Source: Tissierellales bacterium (GTDB taxonomy: Bacteria > Bacillota > Clostridia > Tissierellales > Tissierellaceae). Taken from it: DNA of 64,000 bases. The DNA lies in assembly GCA_014360205.1 (NCBI GenBank), contig JACIXZ010000003.1, forward strand, positions 1-64,000, read 5' to 3'. The notes under the pieces are model-generated. The model had not been told where the DNA came from. It made no database searches and saw only the letters and a list, made by a program, of their open reading frames with translations. A program made the translations under genes and the position numbers. Positions 1-9,342 of the stretch are shown here, one piece after another (positions within the stretch are counted from its first letter, which is position 1; each line of letters starts with the position of its first letter).

Positions 1-96
<96 letters not shown>

Positions 97-212
97 ATAG
101 TTTGATTTAGCTCAATTACTTCTTACTTTTTAAAAATTAACTTTGTAGTTTATTCAAAGTTTCACACTGTTTAGTTTTCTTGGTTCGCTGTCGCTCTTTT
201 GGCGACTTTGTT

Positions 213-242
213 AGTATAACATCTTCTATTATATCGTGTCAA
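213..242 (-). promoter_or_regulatory. rRNA operon promoter
   Basis: On the minus strand a perfect -35 TTGACA (237-242) and a -10 TATACT (213-218) are separated by 18 bases, about 120 bases before the mature 16S end. The transcribed leader contains a short hairpin, GTCGC-caaaaga-GCGAC, just after the -10, as is common in rrn leaders. Bases 97-212 hold this leader and no gene. Confidence 0.8.
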
Positions 243-260
243 TACCTTTTTTAAAGTTTT

Positions 261-1472
261 TTAAAGTTTTTGTAAAATATTTATTAACTTAATAAACAAA
301 CGTTCCCACGATAGTTCTTTTAAATCATAATCTATTGCGGTAAATTGATTATACCCATCTAGTATTCTTTTAATCATTTTTTCTATGCTTTTTTCTAGCG
401 ATTTTTCAAAAATAATTTTCCCATCCTCTGAGACATCATCTATGCTAGACATTGGTGGCAAATCAACATATTCTATTATACCACTATTATTTATTTTATC
501 TCCCAAATACTCTTTTATTCCGTTATGGTTTGTTGCTACTACTAGCAATCCACAAGCTAATGCTTCTATAGTTACCAAGCCTAATCCTTCATAAAACGAG
601 GGAAGAACGAATATGTGTGATTTCCTAAATACATTTCCCAGTTCTTTTTGACTAAGATTTCCAAGCCATATTGCCCCATTTTCATTTGCCATTTCTAGAA
701 TTTTTTCTTTCTCTTCTCCATTTCCATCTCCTGCTAATTTAAGTTCGATATCATATTTATGTCTCAAATTACTATAGGCTTTTATGAGATAAGGTATTCC
801 TTTGCTGTTGCTCAATTTTCCGGCATAAATCAATTTAATTGGTTTGATATCAGGCTTTGTTTTAGGTGGATAGAAGAATTCTTGATTATATCCGGCTCCT
901 ATAACTTCAATTTTATCTTGTGGAATATTATATAAAAGGTTAATTTCTGATTTTTGTTCGGTTGACAATGTTAATACATAATCTAATTTTTGGCACCCTT
1001 CAAGTACAAATTCTGTATACTTAGGATTTAGATGCATTTGTCTGATATCTGTCCCATGACATATTGCTACGACTTTTTTATTCCCTTTATATTTACAAAC
1101 AAGGGATGTTAAAATCCAAAGGTGATGTGATATTATTATGTCTGGATTAAAAATATTTAAAGCTTTTAAAAATGATTTCTCAAATGCTTTAACCCAAGTT
1201 GATAGCATCTCATCGCTTAAATCCTTATATCTAGTGCTCGGGTAAGGCATTATATCACTCATCCCAACAATATTAAATGGTAATTCTTCAGTATTAAATT
1301 CGACTAAATCCAAATAGCTCAAAGAATCATTTTCATATGTTAAGCCTTCTTGTATTGCTCCAACTAATCCTTGTTCATGATTATTCTTCTTTCCTTCATC
1401 AATCAACGAATTTACATATATCCCACTTCCAGTTTTCCCCGGAAATTGAGATATGATATGAAGTATTTTCAT
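261..1472 (-). CDS. Glycosyltransferase family 4 (GT-B) protein
   Basis: A 403-residue predicted retaining GT-B glycosyltransferase that would transfer a sugar from a nucleotide-sugar donor, probably for a surface glycan. The N-terminal half opens with KILHIISQFPG and has an HGTD segment near 140. The C-terminal Glycos_transf_1 half has LIYAGKLSNSKGIPYL near 215 and the EX7E signature in SFYEGLGLVTIEALACG near 290-308. The ATG at 1472 is preferred over the in-frame GTG at 1481 because an AGGTGAG Shine-Dalgarno site fits it. It lies between lysS and the rRNA operon and is separated from lysS by a terminator. Donor and acceptor cannot be inferred; no other glycan genes adjoin it. Confidence 0.85.
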   Translation of the reverse strand: MKILHIISQFPGKTGSGIYVNSLIDEGKKNNHEQGLVGAIQEGLTYENDSLSYLDLVEFNTEELPFNIVGMSDIMPYPSTRYKDLSDEMLSTWVKAFEKSFLKALNIFNPDIIISHHLWILTSLVCKYKGNKKVVAICHGTDIRQMHLNPKYTEFVLEGCQKLDYVLTLSTEQKSEINLLYNIPQDKIEVIGAGYNQEFFYPPKTKPDIKPIKLIYAGKLSNSKGIPYLIKAYSNLRHKYDIELKLAGDGNGEEKEKILEMANENGAIWLGNLSQKELGNVFRKSHIFVLPSFYEGLGLVTIEALACGLLVVATNHNGIKEYLGDKINNSGIIEYVDLPPMSSIDDVSEDGKIIFEKSLEKSIEKMIKRILDGYNQFTAIDYDLKELSWERLFIKLINILQKL

Positions 1473-1489
1473 CTCTCTCACCTATAAAA

Positions 1490-1513
1490 TATTGCGGCTA
1501 AATAGCCGCAATA
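1490..1513 (-). terminator. Rho-independent terminator after lysS
   Basis: A perfect 10-bp stem (TATTGCGGCT/AGCCGCAATA, 4-base loop) begins 6 bases beyond the lysS stop codon and is followed on the minus strand by a short T-rich run. Confidence 0.75.
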
Positions 1514-1518
1514 AATAA

Positions 1519-2997
1519 TTAATCTTCTAAAGGTTTCATAGTAGGGAATAGGATTACATCTCTTATGCTAGACTGATTTGTTAATAGCATAATCATTCTA
1601 TCTATTCCAATCCCTTCTCCTCCTGTAGGAGGCAAGCCTACTTCAATGGCATTTATAAAGTCAGTATCCATTGGATGAGCTTCTTCATCTCCGGATTCCT
1701 TTTGTCTTACTTGTTCTTCAAATCTCTCTCTTTGATCTATAGGGTCATTTAATTCTGAGAATGCATTTGCGATTTCCCAAGTGTTTATGAATGCTTCAAA
1801 TCTATTTGTGATTCTTGGATCTTTAGGATTTCTCTTTGCTAAAGGTGATATATCTACAGGGTGACCAGTAATAAATGTAGGTTGGATAAGATGCTGCTCA
1901 ACAAATTCTTCAAACATCTCTGCTATTATCATTCCTCTGGTCATATTATCTTCGATTTCTAGACCCTTTTCTCTAGCAACTTTTCTTGCTTCTTCATCGG
2001 TGTCAATTAGGCTAAAGTCAACTCCTGTATATTTCTTTACCGCTTCAGCCATATCCATTCTATCCCAAGGAGGTGTCAAATCTATTTCAGTCCCTTGATA
2101 GTTTATTACTGTAGTCCCCAATGTTTTCATAGCTACATATGAGAATAATTCTTCTGTAAGCTTTATCATGTCTTCAAAATCAGCATAGGCTTGATAAAAT
2201 TCTATACTTGTAAATTCAGGATTGTGCCTTTGGTCCATTCCTTCATTTCTAAACATTTTCCCCATTTCATAAACTCTTTCAAATCCGCCGACAATTAGCC
2301 TCTTTAAATAAAGTTCATTTGCAATTCTTAAATACATGTCAATATCTAAAGCGTTATGATGAGTTATAAATGGTCTTGCATTTGCACCTCCAGCAATAGT
2401 GCTAAGTATTGGTGTTTCAACCTCTAAATAACCTCTGTTGTCTAGAAACTCTTTGACGGCTTTAATTATTTTGCTTCTAAGTATAAATGTGTCTTTAACT
2501 TCAGGATTGACTATTAAGTCTACATATCTTTGTCTATATCTAAGTTCTTGGTCTTTAAGACCATGGAATTTTTCAGGAAGAATTTGAAGCGATTTTGATA
2601 AAAGAGTTATTTTTTCAGCTCTTATTGAAATTTCTCCTGTTTGAGTTTTAAATACAATCCCTTCAGCTCCGACAATATCTCCTATGTCCAAAAAATCTAA
2701 ATCTTCGTATCCTTCATCTCCAAGCACATCTTTCTTAGCAAATAGTTGAATTCTTCCATCACTATCTTGCAAGTCGAAAAATGTAACTTTACCATGCCCT
2801 CTTCTAGACATCAACCTTCCTGCTACACTTACCTTTTGCCCTTCGAGTTCATCATAATTTTCTTTGATTTCAATACTATGATGTGTATATTCATATTTTT
2901 CAATTAAATAAGGGTTTTTACCTTTTTCTATAAGTTTAGCTAATTTGTCTCTTCTAATTTTTAGCATTTCATTTAAATTTTGTTCATTATTATCCAC
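1519..2997 (-). CDS. lysS: Lysyl-tRNA synthetase, class II
   Basis: Charges tRNA-Lys with lysine using ATP, in the cytoplasm. At 492 residues it has the usual length. An N-terminal OB-fold anticodon-binding domain (about 55-150) precedes a class II catalytic domain with motif 2 ([16 protein letters not shown], about 245-262) and motif 3 ([10 protein letters not shown] near 465). The start is GTG at 2997 with a GAGGGGGG ribosome-binding site. It follows greA by 29 bases and is probably co-transcribed with it from the promoter at 3591-3619. No T-box leader is visible. Confidence 0.97.
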   Translation of the reverse strand: MDNNEQNLNEMLKIRRDKLAKLIEKGKNPYLIEKYEYTHHSIEIKENYDELEGQKVSVAGRLMSRRGHGKVTFFDLQDSDGRIQLFAKKDVLGDEGYEDLDFLDIGDIVGAEGIVFKTQTGEISIRAEKITLLSKSLQILPEKFHGLKDQELRYRQRYVDLIVNPEVKDTFILRSKIIKAVKEFLDNRGYLEVETPILSTIAGGANARPFITHHNALDIDMYLRIANELYLKRLIVGGFERVYEMGKMFRNEGMDQRHNPEFTSIEFYQAYADFEDMIKLTEELFSYVAMKTLGTTVINYQGTEIDLTPPWDRMDMAEAVKKYTGVDFSLIDTDEEARKVAREKGLEIEDNMTRGMIIAEMFEEFVEQHLIQPTFITGHPVDISPLAKRNPKDPRITNRFEAFINTWEIANAFSELNDPIDQRERFEEQVRQKESGDEEAHPMDTDFINAIEVGLPPTGGEGIGIDRMIMLLTNQSSIRDVILFPTMKPLED

Positions 2998-3026
2998 TTA
3001 AAGCCCCCCTCAATTTAGAATTCATA

Positions 3027-3503
3027 TTATCTCATTATTGCCTTTACTTTATATTTGATAACTCCATCAGGCGCTTGTACACTTATAGTATCTCCTACTT
3101 TTCTTCCAAGCAGTGCTTTACCCATAGGAGACTCATTTGATATTTTACCTTCGAATGGATCTGCCTCAGCTGAACCTACTATCGTATATTCCATTTCTTC
3201 GTTAAATTCTATGTCTAAAACAATAACTCTTGATCCTATTGTCACTATTTCAGTAGATATTTCATCATCATCTATAACTACTGCATTTCTAAGCATAGCT
3301 TCAAGTTTAGCTATTCTCTCTTCTAATTTTGCCTGCTCGTTTTTGGCTTGGTCATATTCTGCATTCTCGCTGATATCTCCAAAAGCAAGAGCTTGTTTTA
3401 TTCTATCTGCTATCTCTTTTCTCTTTACTACTTTTGCTTCCTCTAATTCCATTTCTAGTTTTTCTAAACCTTCAGGGGTCAGAAATACTTCCTTTTCGGT
3501 CAT
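3027..3503 (-). CDS. greA: Transcription elongation factor GreA
   Basis: Rescues backtracked RNA polymerase by stimulating cleavage of the nascent transcript. The 158 residues match the family length: an N-terminal coiled coil (about 1-75) with the conserved [13 protein letters not shown] segment and acidic tip, and a C-terminal FKBP-like domain (about 80-158) with [15 protein letters not shown] good AAAGGAGAG ribosome-binding site precedes the ATG. It is the first gene of a probable greA-lysS operon, as in many Firmicutes. Confidence 0.96.
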   Translation of the reverse strand: MTEKEVFLTPEGLEKLEMELEEAKVVKRKEIADRIKQALAFGDISENAEYDQAKNEQAKLEERIAKLEAMLRNAVVIDDDEISTEIVTIGSRVIVLDIEFNEEMEYTIVGSAEADPFEGKISNESPMGKALLGRKVGDTISVQAPDGVIKYKVKAIMR

Positions 3504-3590
3504 TTGACTCTCTCCTTTGATTTAATTATTACATGTGATGTGATTATGCTTCAAATTGTATCTGAATATTTCTAACTTTGTATGCAACCT

Positions 3591-3619
3591 ATTATAATCA
3601 AGCATAAATTAGTTGTCAA
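3591..3619 (-). promoter_or_regulatory. Sigma-A promoter of greA-lysS
   Basis: Perfect consensus on the minus strand: TTGACA (3614-3619), a 17-base spacer, TATAAT (3591-3596). It lies in the 129-base gap between dusB and greA, about 90 bases before the greA start. Confidence 0.85.
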
Positions 3620-3632
3620 GCTATAAACAATC

Positions 3633-4619
3633 TTATTTGTCAAGAACATTTAGTGTTCTTAAATAGTTATTTAAAACCATCTCCAATTCTTCTCGAGAAC
3701 TTATCCTATTAATTTGGTCTCTAACTGATTTTGAATTTCTTAATCCTTTGATGTATGCATGTATGTGTTTTCTCATCTCTTTTATGCCTACTTTTTCTCC
3801 TTTTAAATCACACATTTCATTCAAGTGATATATAACCATATTTATAATCATCTCTGGATTAGGTATTGTTATTTCTCTGTTTTCTAGTGCTTCTTTGATG
3901 TTTAAAAATATCCATGGATTTCCTATTGCACCTCTCCCAATAGCAACATAATCACAATCAGTTTTTTCTATCATATCTAACGCATCTTTTGCATCAAATA
4001 TATCTCCATTACCAATAACTGGTATTGATACGCTTTGTTTTACCTTTCTTATGAAATCAATATCAGCTTTCCCAGAATAGAACATTTCTCTAGTTCTAGC
4101 ATGTACTGTTATCGCACTTGCTCCTGCTTGTTCTAGCATCTTTGCAAATTCAACACCATTAATGTTGTTTTTATCCCAGCCCATTCTAATTTTTACAGTA
4201 ACTGGTTTATTAGAAACTTCTACTATCTTTTTTACAATTCTGTAGCTCAATTTCATATCTCTCATCAATGCACTGCCTTCATTATTTTTTACGATTTTAG
4301 GAGCTGGACACCCCATATTTATGTCAATTATGTCAAAATCATTTCGTGTGTTTAGTTTAGTTTCAACAACATATGCCATTATATCTGGGTCAGAGCCAAA
4401 TATTTGAATAGCCATAGGTCTCTCTATTTCATCAGTAATGGTCAATTCCTCTGTCTTTTTATCATTATAATACATTGCTTTTGCACTGACCATCTCGCTT
4501 GTTACTAATCCAGCTCCTAGGTTTTTTGCTATTTTTCTAAAAGGTAAGTCTGTATAGCCAGCCATTGGAGCTAATACAGCTTTTGAATCAATTTTTACTT
4601 TTCCTATTATACCGATCAA
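3633..4619 (-). CDS. dusB: tRNA-dihydrouridine synthase (DusB-type)
   Basis: FMN-dependent, NADPH-using enzyme that reduces uridines in the tRNA D-loop. The 328 residues form a TIM barrel with APMAGYTDLPFR (about 17-28), INMGCPAPK with the catalytic cysteine at about 104, VKIRMGWD for FMN/substrate, and GNGDI and GRGAIGNPW in the phosphate-binding part. It lies downstream of coaX, as in related Firmicutes. The start is uncertain: the TTG at 4619 directly abuts the AGGAG ribosome-binding site, which is too close, and no ordinary alternative start follows within a suitable distance. Confidence 0.93.
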   Translation of the reverse strand: MIGIIGKVKIDSKAVLAPMAGYTDLPFRKIAKNLGAGLVTSEMVSAKAMYYNDKKTEELTITDEIERPMAIQIFGSDPDIMAYVVETKLNTRNDFDIIDINMGCPAPKIVKNNEGSALMRDMKLSYRIVKKIVEVSNKPVTVKIRMGWDKNNINGVEFAKMLEQAGASAITVHARTREMFYSGKADIDFIRKVKQSVSIPVIGNGDIFDAKDALDMIEKTDCDYVAIGRGAIGNPWIFLNIKEALENREITIPNPEMIINMVIYHLNEMCDLKGEKVGIKEMRKHIHAYIKGLRNSKSVRDQINRISSREELEMVLNNYLRTLNVLDK

Positions 4620-4627
4620 CTCCTATC

Positions 4628-4664
4628 AAATAAGGTAAGTAACGTCTAGTTACTTACCTTATTT
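4628..4664 (-). terminator. Hairpin at the coaX/dusB junction
   Basis: A perfect 16-bp stem (4628-4643 with 4649-4664) has a 5-base loop containing the coaX stop codon. Only three T residues follow on the minus strand before the dusB ribosome-binding site, so it may act as an attenuator or mRNA-processing hairpin rather than a full terminator. Confidence 0.5.
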
Positions 4665-5428
4665 CTTTCATATATTATCCTTAAACCTTCTAGTGTTAAA
4701 TACTTATCCACGACTTTTATTCTCTTAGTCTGCGCAGAAATCAGATTAGCAAATCCTCCAGTAGCTACTACCATAACTTCATCAGGATTTTTATCCATTT
4801 CTTCTATCATTTTTTCTATGATGTAATCTATCATTCCCGCAAAACCATAAATAAGCCCAGATTGGATGCTTGTAATAGTATTTCTCCCAATTACTTTCTC
4901 AGGTTTAGTAATCTCTACCTTAGGCAGCTTAGCAGTTCTTAAGAACAATGCCTCAGCAGAAATATTTATCCCAGGTGTTATAACCCCACCTAAATATTCC
5001 CCTTGTTCATTCACATAGCAAAATGTATTAGCTGTACCAAAGTCTACAATTATAACTGGACCACCAAATTTCTCATAAGCTGCAACTGCATTGACTATTC
5101 TATCAGCTCCGACTTCTTTTGGATTATCGTATTTGATATTCATACCCGTCTTTACCCCTGGTCCTATTACAATAGGTACTTTATTGAAATATCTTTGTGA
5201 CATTGCTGGTAAAGTATGCATTAGTGTCGGAACTACAGAAGAAATGATTATATCATCTATATCTTCTCTTTTGATATTGTCATACTTAAAAAATTGATCA
5301 AATAGCAATCCATATTCATCAGAGGTTTTTTCTTTATCAGTGGCAATTCTTCTATCATAAACCAATTTATTCCCATCATAAACTCCAAATACGATATTAG
5401 TGTTTCCTACATCTATAACCAATAACAA
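4646..5428 (-). CDS. coaX: Type III pantothenate kinase
   Basis: Phosphorylates pantothenate in the first step of coenzyme A synthesis. It is an ASKHA-fold enzyme with DVGNTN near the N-terminus, [16 protein letters not shown] in the middle, DFGTANTF as the second phosphate loop, and GGVITPGI. I prefer the TTG at 5428, because AAGGTGA lies five bases upstream and the protein then begins [11 protein letters not shown] as in the family; an ATG at 5449 that overlaps the preceding stop codon is the alternative. It directly follows an ECF transporter gene, which supports pantothenate as that transporter's substrate. Confidence 0.95.
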   Translation of the reverse strand: MLLVIDVGNTNIVFGVYDGNKLVYDRRIATDKEKTSDEYGLLFDQFFKYDNIKREDIDDIIISSVVPTLMHTLPAMSQRYFNKVPIVIGPGVKTGMNIKYDNPKEVGADRIVNAVAAYEKFGGPVIIVDFGTANTFCYVNEQGEYLGGVITPGINISAEALFLRTAKLPKVEITKPEKVIGRNTITSIQSGLIYGFAGMIDYIIEKMIEEMDKNPDEVMVVATGGFANLISAQTKRIKVVDKYLTLEGLRIIYERNKVSN

Positions 5429-5445
5429 TTTTTCACCTTCTAGCA

Positions 5446-6192
5446 TCATTTTCTTTTGAGTGCAGTAACAACACTTGATACAACTATTGCTGCAATTATT
5501 GTCTCTGGTATACCATTTGCAACACCAATTCCTGCGATTACTCTTCCTACAAATTGTGTATCCTGTCCTATAGATTCAACAAACTGTTCCCCATATATTA
5601 AATAAATCATAGACAATACTAATACTGTGTTTGTAAGTGTCCCTATGACAGCACTTATTAAAACATCTATTGATTTACCTTTAAGTTTCTTGGTCGTAAC
5701 ATATATCATCGCTGATGCCAATATAATTAATATTATATTTATAAGCACACTCCATATGCTAGTGTAATTGATTATATCAAGATATAATCCTCTAGCCAAA
5801 TATAAAATTATTCCCGCCCATATTAAATTCATAATCCATATCGTTTTTTCATTGCCAATTTTATTAAAAAAGCTATAGCTATAATAAGATGTTATCCCAA
5901 TAAGTATTCTTGGAAGAACAGAAACTAATGGATTAAGAAAGAATGGACTTACAGGCGTAGGTGCGGTAATTGCTTGATATATACTAAATAGCCCAAAGAT
6001 TAATCCAACTAACGCTCCTACAATGGGTCCTTCTAGTATTGCTCCTATTATAACAGGTATGTGCATAGTTGTAGCTCTAGTAGGCCCTACTGGTATAAAC
6101 CCTAAAGGTGTCATTCCTAAAACAATTGAAACAGCTCCTAAAACTCCAATGACAGTCAATCTTCTAACATTTACACTTTTACCATTTTTCAT
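5446..6192 (-). CDS. ECF transporter substrate-binding (S) component, probably for pantothenate
   Basis: A 248-residue membrane protein with about six hydrophobic segments. It has the typical S-component start (a basic N-terminus, then [19 protein letters not shown]) and [26 protein letters not shown], as in PanT/RibU-like proteins. It would bind a vitamin and work with a shared EcfT/EcfA energising module encoded elsewhere. Its stop overlaps the alternative start of the pantothenate kinase gene, so pantothenate is the best guess (inference from context). A GGAGGT ribosome-binding site decides the ATG. The 127 bases upstream contain a TATAAT and small stem-loops that I could not assign to a known riboswitch. 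Confidence 0.83.
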   Translation of the reverse strand: MKNGKSVNVRRLTVIGVLGAVSIVLGMTPLGFIPVGPTRATTMHIPVIIGAILEGPIVGALVGLIFGLFSIYQAITAPTPVSPFFLNPLVSVLPRILIGITSYYSYSFFNKIGNEKTIWIMNLIWAGIILYLARGLYLDIINYTSIWSVLINIILIILASAMIYVTTKKLKGKSIDVLISAVIGTLTNTVLVLSMIYLIYGEQFVESIGQDTQFVGRVIAGIGVANGIPETIIAAIVVSSVVTALKRK

Positions 6193-6319
6193 TTTATACC
6201 TCCGCTCTAGTTCCTTTTGGATACCAGTCGATATTCCAAATTTTTATTATAGTCTGGCTCTTACAGATGCCAGCTTGTTAACAAGATAATTATACATATT
6301 TAGAAATAAATATACAAGA

Positions 6320-7276
6320 TTAATTTATTATATCCTTATAGGCTTTGAGCTTTGCCAAGCTTTCAGCATTAAAAATTGAATTTACTATTGCTCTCCTAAC
6401 AACCTCTGCTCCCAATGTAAATACTAAATTAATGTCTGCATCTATTTCATTGGTAGCCAAAGAAAAGATTGTGTCCCCATCATACATTGTATGAACAGGA
6501 TTTATTGCTCTGGCAAATCCATTATGTGATATTTCTGCGAGCTTATTTGCATATGCTTTAGTCAATCTTGCATTGGTCGCTACTACTCCTATTGTTGTAT
6601 TTGTATGATTTAGAGTCTTTTTTAAATGTCCACTTTTCATTATTTCAAGAGTATTTAGCAATTTCTTTTCATTATAATCATAAACACCTGCAATTTGCTC
6701 AGTTCCTTCATATATATCTCCTAGGCTATTAGTACATATTATTGCCGAAACAATCAGATCTCCTACTTTGATCGAGGCACTACCTATTCCTGATTTCATA
6801 GCACTTTCAAATCCCAAAATTTTCCCGACACTAGCACCCATTCCACAGCCTATATTCCCTTGCCTATCTTCATTTAAAGTTGCATTTTCACATGCTCTAT
6901 AACCCATTTCTTTATCAGGTCTAATCGTATGATCCCCTAAATTTAAATCAAATATAACTGCAGATGCTACTATAGGAACTTTAGTAAATCCTACATCTAA
7001 TCCTATCCCCTTCTTTTCTAAAAACTCCATAACTCCAGATGAAGCATCTAATCCAAAAGCAGAACCTCCTGATAATACTATAGCATTTATTTTTTCTACC
7101 ATCTTATCAGGTCTAAAAAGATCGGTTTCTCTTGTTCCCGGTGCACTGCCTCTAACATCAACTCCTCCGATTGCTCCTTCTTCACTAATAATGACAGTTA
7201 GCCCTGTAATTCCTTCTTCCGAATGTGCATGTCCTACTTTTATGCCTTTTACATCTGTTATATAACCACTGTACAT
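6320..7276 (-). CDS. P1 family (DmpA/S58-type) aminopeptidase-like protein
   Basis: A 318-residue member of the DmpA/L-aminopeptidase D-esterase family, which are N-terminal-nucleophile-type hydrolases that cleave themselves into two chains. Visible signatures are GLTVIISEEGAIGGVDVRG near the N-terminus, AIVLSGGSAFGLDASSG (about 86-102), and NTTIGVVATNA (about 225-235), which holds the probable nucleophilic threonine in place of the serine of DmpA. Substrate is unknown; beta-peptides or D-amino-acid amides are possible from family knowledge. It stands alone between the ECF gene and the decarboxylase operon terminator. Confidence 0.85.
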   Translation of the reverse strand: MYSGYITDVKGIKVGHAHSEEGITGLTVIISEEGAIGGVDVRGSAPGTRETDLFRPDKMVEKINAIVLSGGSAFGLDASSGVMEFLEKKGIGLDVGFTKVPIVASAVIFDLNLGDHTIRPDKEMGYRACENATLNEDRQGNIGCGMGASVGKILGFESAMKSGIGSASIKVGDLIVSAIICTNSLGDIYEGTEQIAGVYDYNEKKLLNTLEIMKSGHLKKTLNHTNTTIGVVATNARLTKAYANKLAEISHNGFARAINPVHTMYDGDTIFSLATNEIDADINLVFTLGAEVVRRAIVNSIFNAESLAKLKAYKDIIN

Positions 7277-7330
7277 TTTTTACATCTCCTAATATATAAT
7301 TTTCTATTTATTACCCAAAACTTAAAAATT

Positions 7331-7357
7331 GCCATCAAAGTCCCAAACTTTGATGGC
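7331..7357 (-). terminator. Terminator of the methylmalonyl-CoA operon
   Basis: Perfect 11-bp stem GCCATCAAAGT/ACTTTGATGGC with a 5-base loop, followed by AATTTTT on the minus strand, just beyond the mmdB stop codon. Confidence 0.85.
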
Positions 7358-7362
7358 TTATT

Positions 7363-8541
7363 TTAACTAAAAAACATTAAAAGCATTCCTGCTGCTATTG
7401 CTGAACCTATAACCCCTGCTACATTTGGCCCCATAGCATGCATAAGTAAATAATTCTTTGGATTTTCTTCTTGCCCTACTTTTTGTGAAACTCTAGCTGC
7501 CATTGGAACAGCAGATACTCCAGCTGAACCAATCAAAGGATTTACCTTTCCACCTGTTACTTTATACATTATTTTGCCAAATAAAACTCCTGATGCTGTC
7601 CCTATTGAGAATGCAACTAACCCTAATGCAATAATCCCTAGTGTTTTTAAATTCCAAAAACTCTCAGCACTTGCAGTTGCTCCAACTGTTACGCCTAATA
7701 AGATTGTTACTATATTTATAAGCTCATTTTGCACAGTCTTTGATAGCCTATCAGTAACACCTGATTCTCTAAATAAATTACCTAGCATAAGCATACCAAC
7801 TAATGTTGCAGCTGAAGGCAAAAGTAAAGATACAACTAAAGTTACCATAATAGGAAATATGATTCTTTCCCTTTTTGATACTGGTCTTAACTGTTCCATA
7901 ACTACAGTTCTTTCTTCCTTAGTCGTTAGAGCTCTCATAATAGGTGGTTGTATGATTGGTACTAATGCCATATATGAATATGCAGCTACTGCAATAGGTC
8001 CCAAAAGTTGAGGTGCTAACTTTGCAGTTAGATACAAGGCAGTAGGCCCATCTGCTCCACCAATTATTCCAATGCTTGCTGCTTCTGCTCCTGGATATCC
8101 CAAAAGTATTGCACCGATAAATGTAGCGAATATTCCAATTTGAGCAGCTGCGCCAAGTAAAATAGATTTTGGATTTGCTATAAGAGGACCAAAATCAGTC
8201 ATAGCACCAATACCTAAAAATATTAGAGGAGGATAAATCCCCAATTTCACTCCTTGGTAAAGATAGTACAATAATCCTCCATACTCCTTTGTATGGCTTA
8301 TCAGTTCTCCAGTGTTTGGGTCTTTAATTATCTCAACAACTGGTTCTTTCATCATATTTGCACCGGGTAGATTTGTTAAAAGCATCCCAAAAGCTATCGG
8401 CACCAATAATAATGGCTCAAAACCCTTACCTATCGCTAAATACAACAACACTAGCGATATTGTCAACATTATAATATTGCCAAAAGATATTGTTGCAAAC
8501 CCTGTACTCTCAAGAAAATCAACTAATACAGTTGCAGTCAT
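7363..8541 (-). CDS. mmdB: Sodium-pumping methylmalonyl-CoA decarboxylase, beta subunit
   Basis: Membrane subunit that decarboxylates carboxybiotin and exports sodium ions. The 392 residues are strongly hydrophobic, with about nine to eleven membrane segments. They carry the family motif [11 protein letters not shown] (about 161-171) with the sodium-site aspartate at 164, and [21 protein letters not shown] near the C-terminus. It is the last gene of the operon mcm large-mcm small-meaB-mce-mmdADCB. Oxaloacetate and glutaconyl-CoA pumps share this subunit; the methylmalonyl-CoA assignment rests on the neighbouring mutase and epimerase. Confidence 0.94.
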   Translation of the reverse strand: MTATVLVDFLESTGFATISFGNIIMLTISLVLLYLAIGKGFEPLLLVPIAFGMLLTNLPGANMMKEPVVEIIKDPNTGELISHTKEYGGLLYYLYQGVKLGIYPPLIFLGIGAMTDFGPLIANPKSILLGAAAQIGIFATFIGAILLGYPGAEAASIGIIGGADGPTALYLTAKLAPQLLGPIAVAAYSYMALVPIIQPPIMRALTTKEERTVVMEQLRPVSKRERIIFPIMVTLVVSLLLPSAATLVGMLMLGNLFRESGVTDRLSKTVQNELINIVTILLGVTVGATASAESFWNLKTLGIIALGLVAFSIGTASGVLFGKIMYKVTGGKVNPLIGSAGVSAVPMAARVSQKVGQEENPKNYLLMHAMGPNVAGVIGSAIAAGMLLMFFS

Positions 8542-8566
8542 TTATTTCACCCTTTCTGAGTTAGCT

Positions 8567-8953
8567 CTATTCAATTATTGCTAATTTGTCACCAGTATTT
8601 ACGGAATTGCCTTCATTAACTAATATTTTAACTAGTTTGCCATCTCTAGGTGCTACAATTTCATTTTCCATTTTCATTGCTTCTAATATTAAAATTACTT
8701 CTCCAGCTTTTACTTGTTGTCCTTCTTTAGCAACTAATTTCCATATATTGCCTGGCATAGGAGCTTCTATAGATTCTTGATCTTTTGAAGTAGTTACTTC
8801 TATTTTAGATTCTTTTTTTGGTAATTCTTTTTCCACTGTGTTTTTTTCTAAATTATCCATTTTCTGAGTTTGTACTGCGCTTTCATTTGAAGCAATTTCT
8901 TCTACTTCAACCTCATAACTTTGTCCATTTACATTTATTATGAATTTTCTCAT
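8567..8953 (-). CDS. mmdC: Methylmalonyl-CoA decarboxylase biotin carrier (gamma) subunit
   Basis: A 128-residue biotin carboxyl carrier protein. The N-terminal 20 residues are a short anchor, followed by a Lys/Glu-rich linker (about 25-60) and a biotinyl domain with EAMKMEN (91-97), where Lys94 is the biotinylation site. It carries CO2 from the MmdA active site to the membrane beta subunit. The ribosome-binding site is GGGGGA. It sits between the delta and beta subunit genes. Confidence 0.94.
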   Translation of the reverse strand: MRKFIINVNGQSYEVEVEEIASNESAVQTQKMDNLEKNTVEKELPKKESKIEVTTSKDQESIEAPMPGNIWKLVAKEGQQVKAGEVILILEAMKMENEIVAPRDGKLVKILVNEGNSVNTGDKLAIIE

Positions 8954-8968
8954 TTCTAATCCCCCGAT

Positions 8969-9331
8969 CTATATTTTGTTAAAGATTTGTTCTAATTGAG
9001 CAGCACGTTTCCATTCGCTAATTTCAGAAGGAATTCTTTTAATTGTGCTTATTTTTATATTTTCAACTTTATTACCGGTAGAACATGCTATAGCAGCTGC
9101 TATTACTGCCACTAATTCTTCATTAAGTTTATCTTCTATAGATTCATTCTCTATATCAAATGTTTTTGTTAATGTATTTTTTGTTTCAACATTTGTATTT
9201 TTCTGTTCACTTTTTCCAAAAGCTTGCAATCTATTTATTAGAAAGGAAATCAATAAAAGTATCAAAAATACAACAAGTATACTAGTTAATGCTATAATTA
9301 AGGATTCACCAATGCTTATATTTTCTCCCAT
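8969..9331 (-). CDS. mmdD: Decarboxylase delta subunit (OadG family)
   Basis: A 120-residue small membrane subunit with one transmembrane helix (about residues 10-31), a charged linker, and a C-terminal region ending SEWKRAAQLEQIFNKI, as in OadG/MmdD proteins. It tethers the carboxyltransferase to the membrane part of the pump. AGGAGG precedes the ATG. Sequence conservation is low in this family; the single helix, size and position between mmdA and mmdC make the call. Confidence 0.88.
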   Translation of the reverse strand: MGENISIGESLIIALTSILVVFLILLLISFLINRLQAFGKSEQKNTNVETKNTLTKTFDIENESIEDKLNEELVAVIAAAIACSTGNKVENIKISTIKRIPSEISEWKRAAQLEQIFNKI

Positions 9332-9342
9332 CTGAATGCCTC

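Noticed and set aside
2998-3026. T-box or other leader regulating lysS
   Set aside because: Only 29 bases separate greA and lysS; no leader fits.
6193-6319. Riboswitch upstream of the ECF transporter gene
   Set aside because: A CTGGC/GCCAG stem and the palindrome CTTGTTAACAAG are present, but no known riboswitch core is recognisable.
7574-8011. Open frames opposite mmdB and similar long antisense frames elsewhere
   Set aside because: They lack ribosome-binding sites and family signatures, and lie opposite genes with clear conserved motifs.
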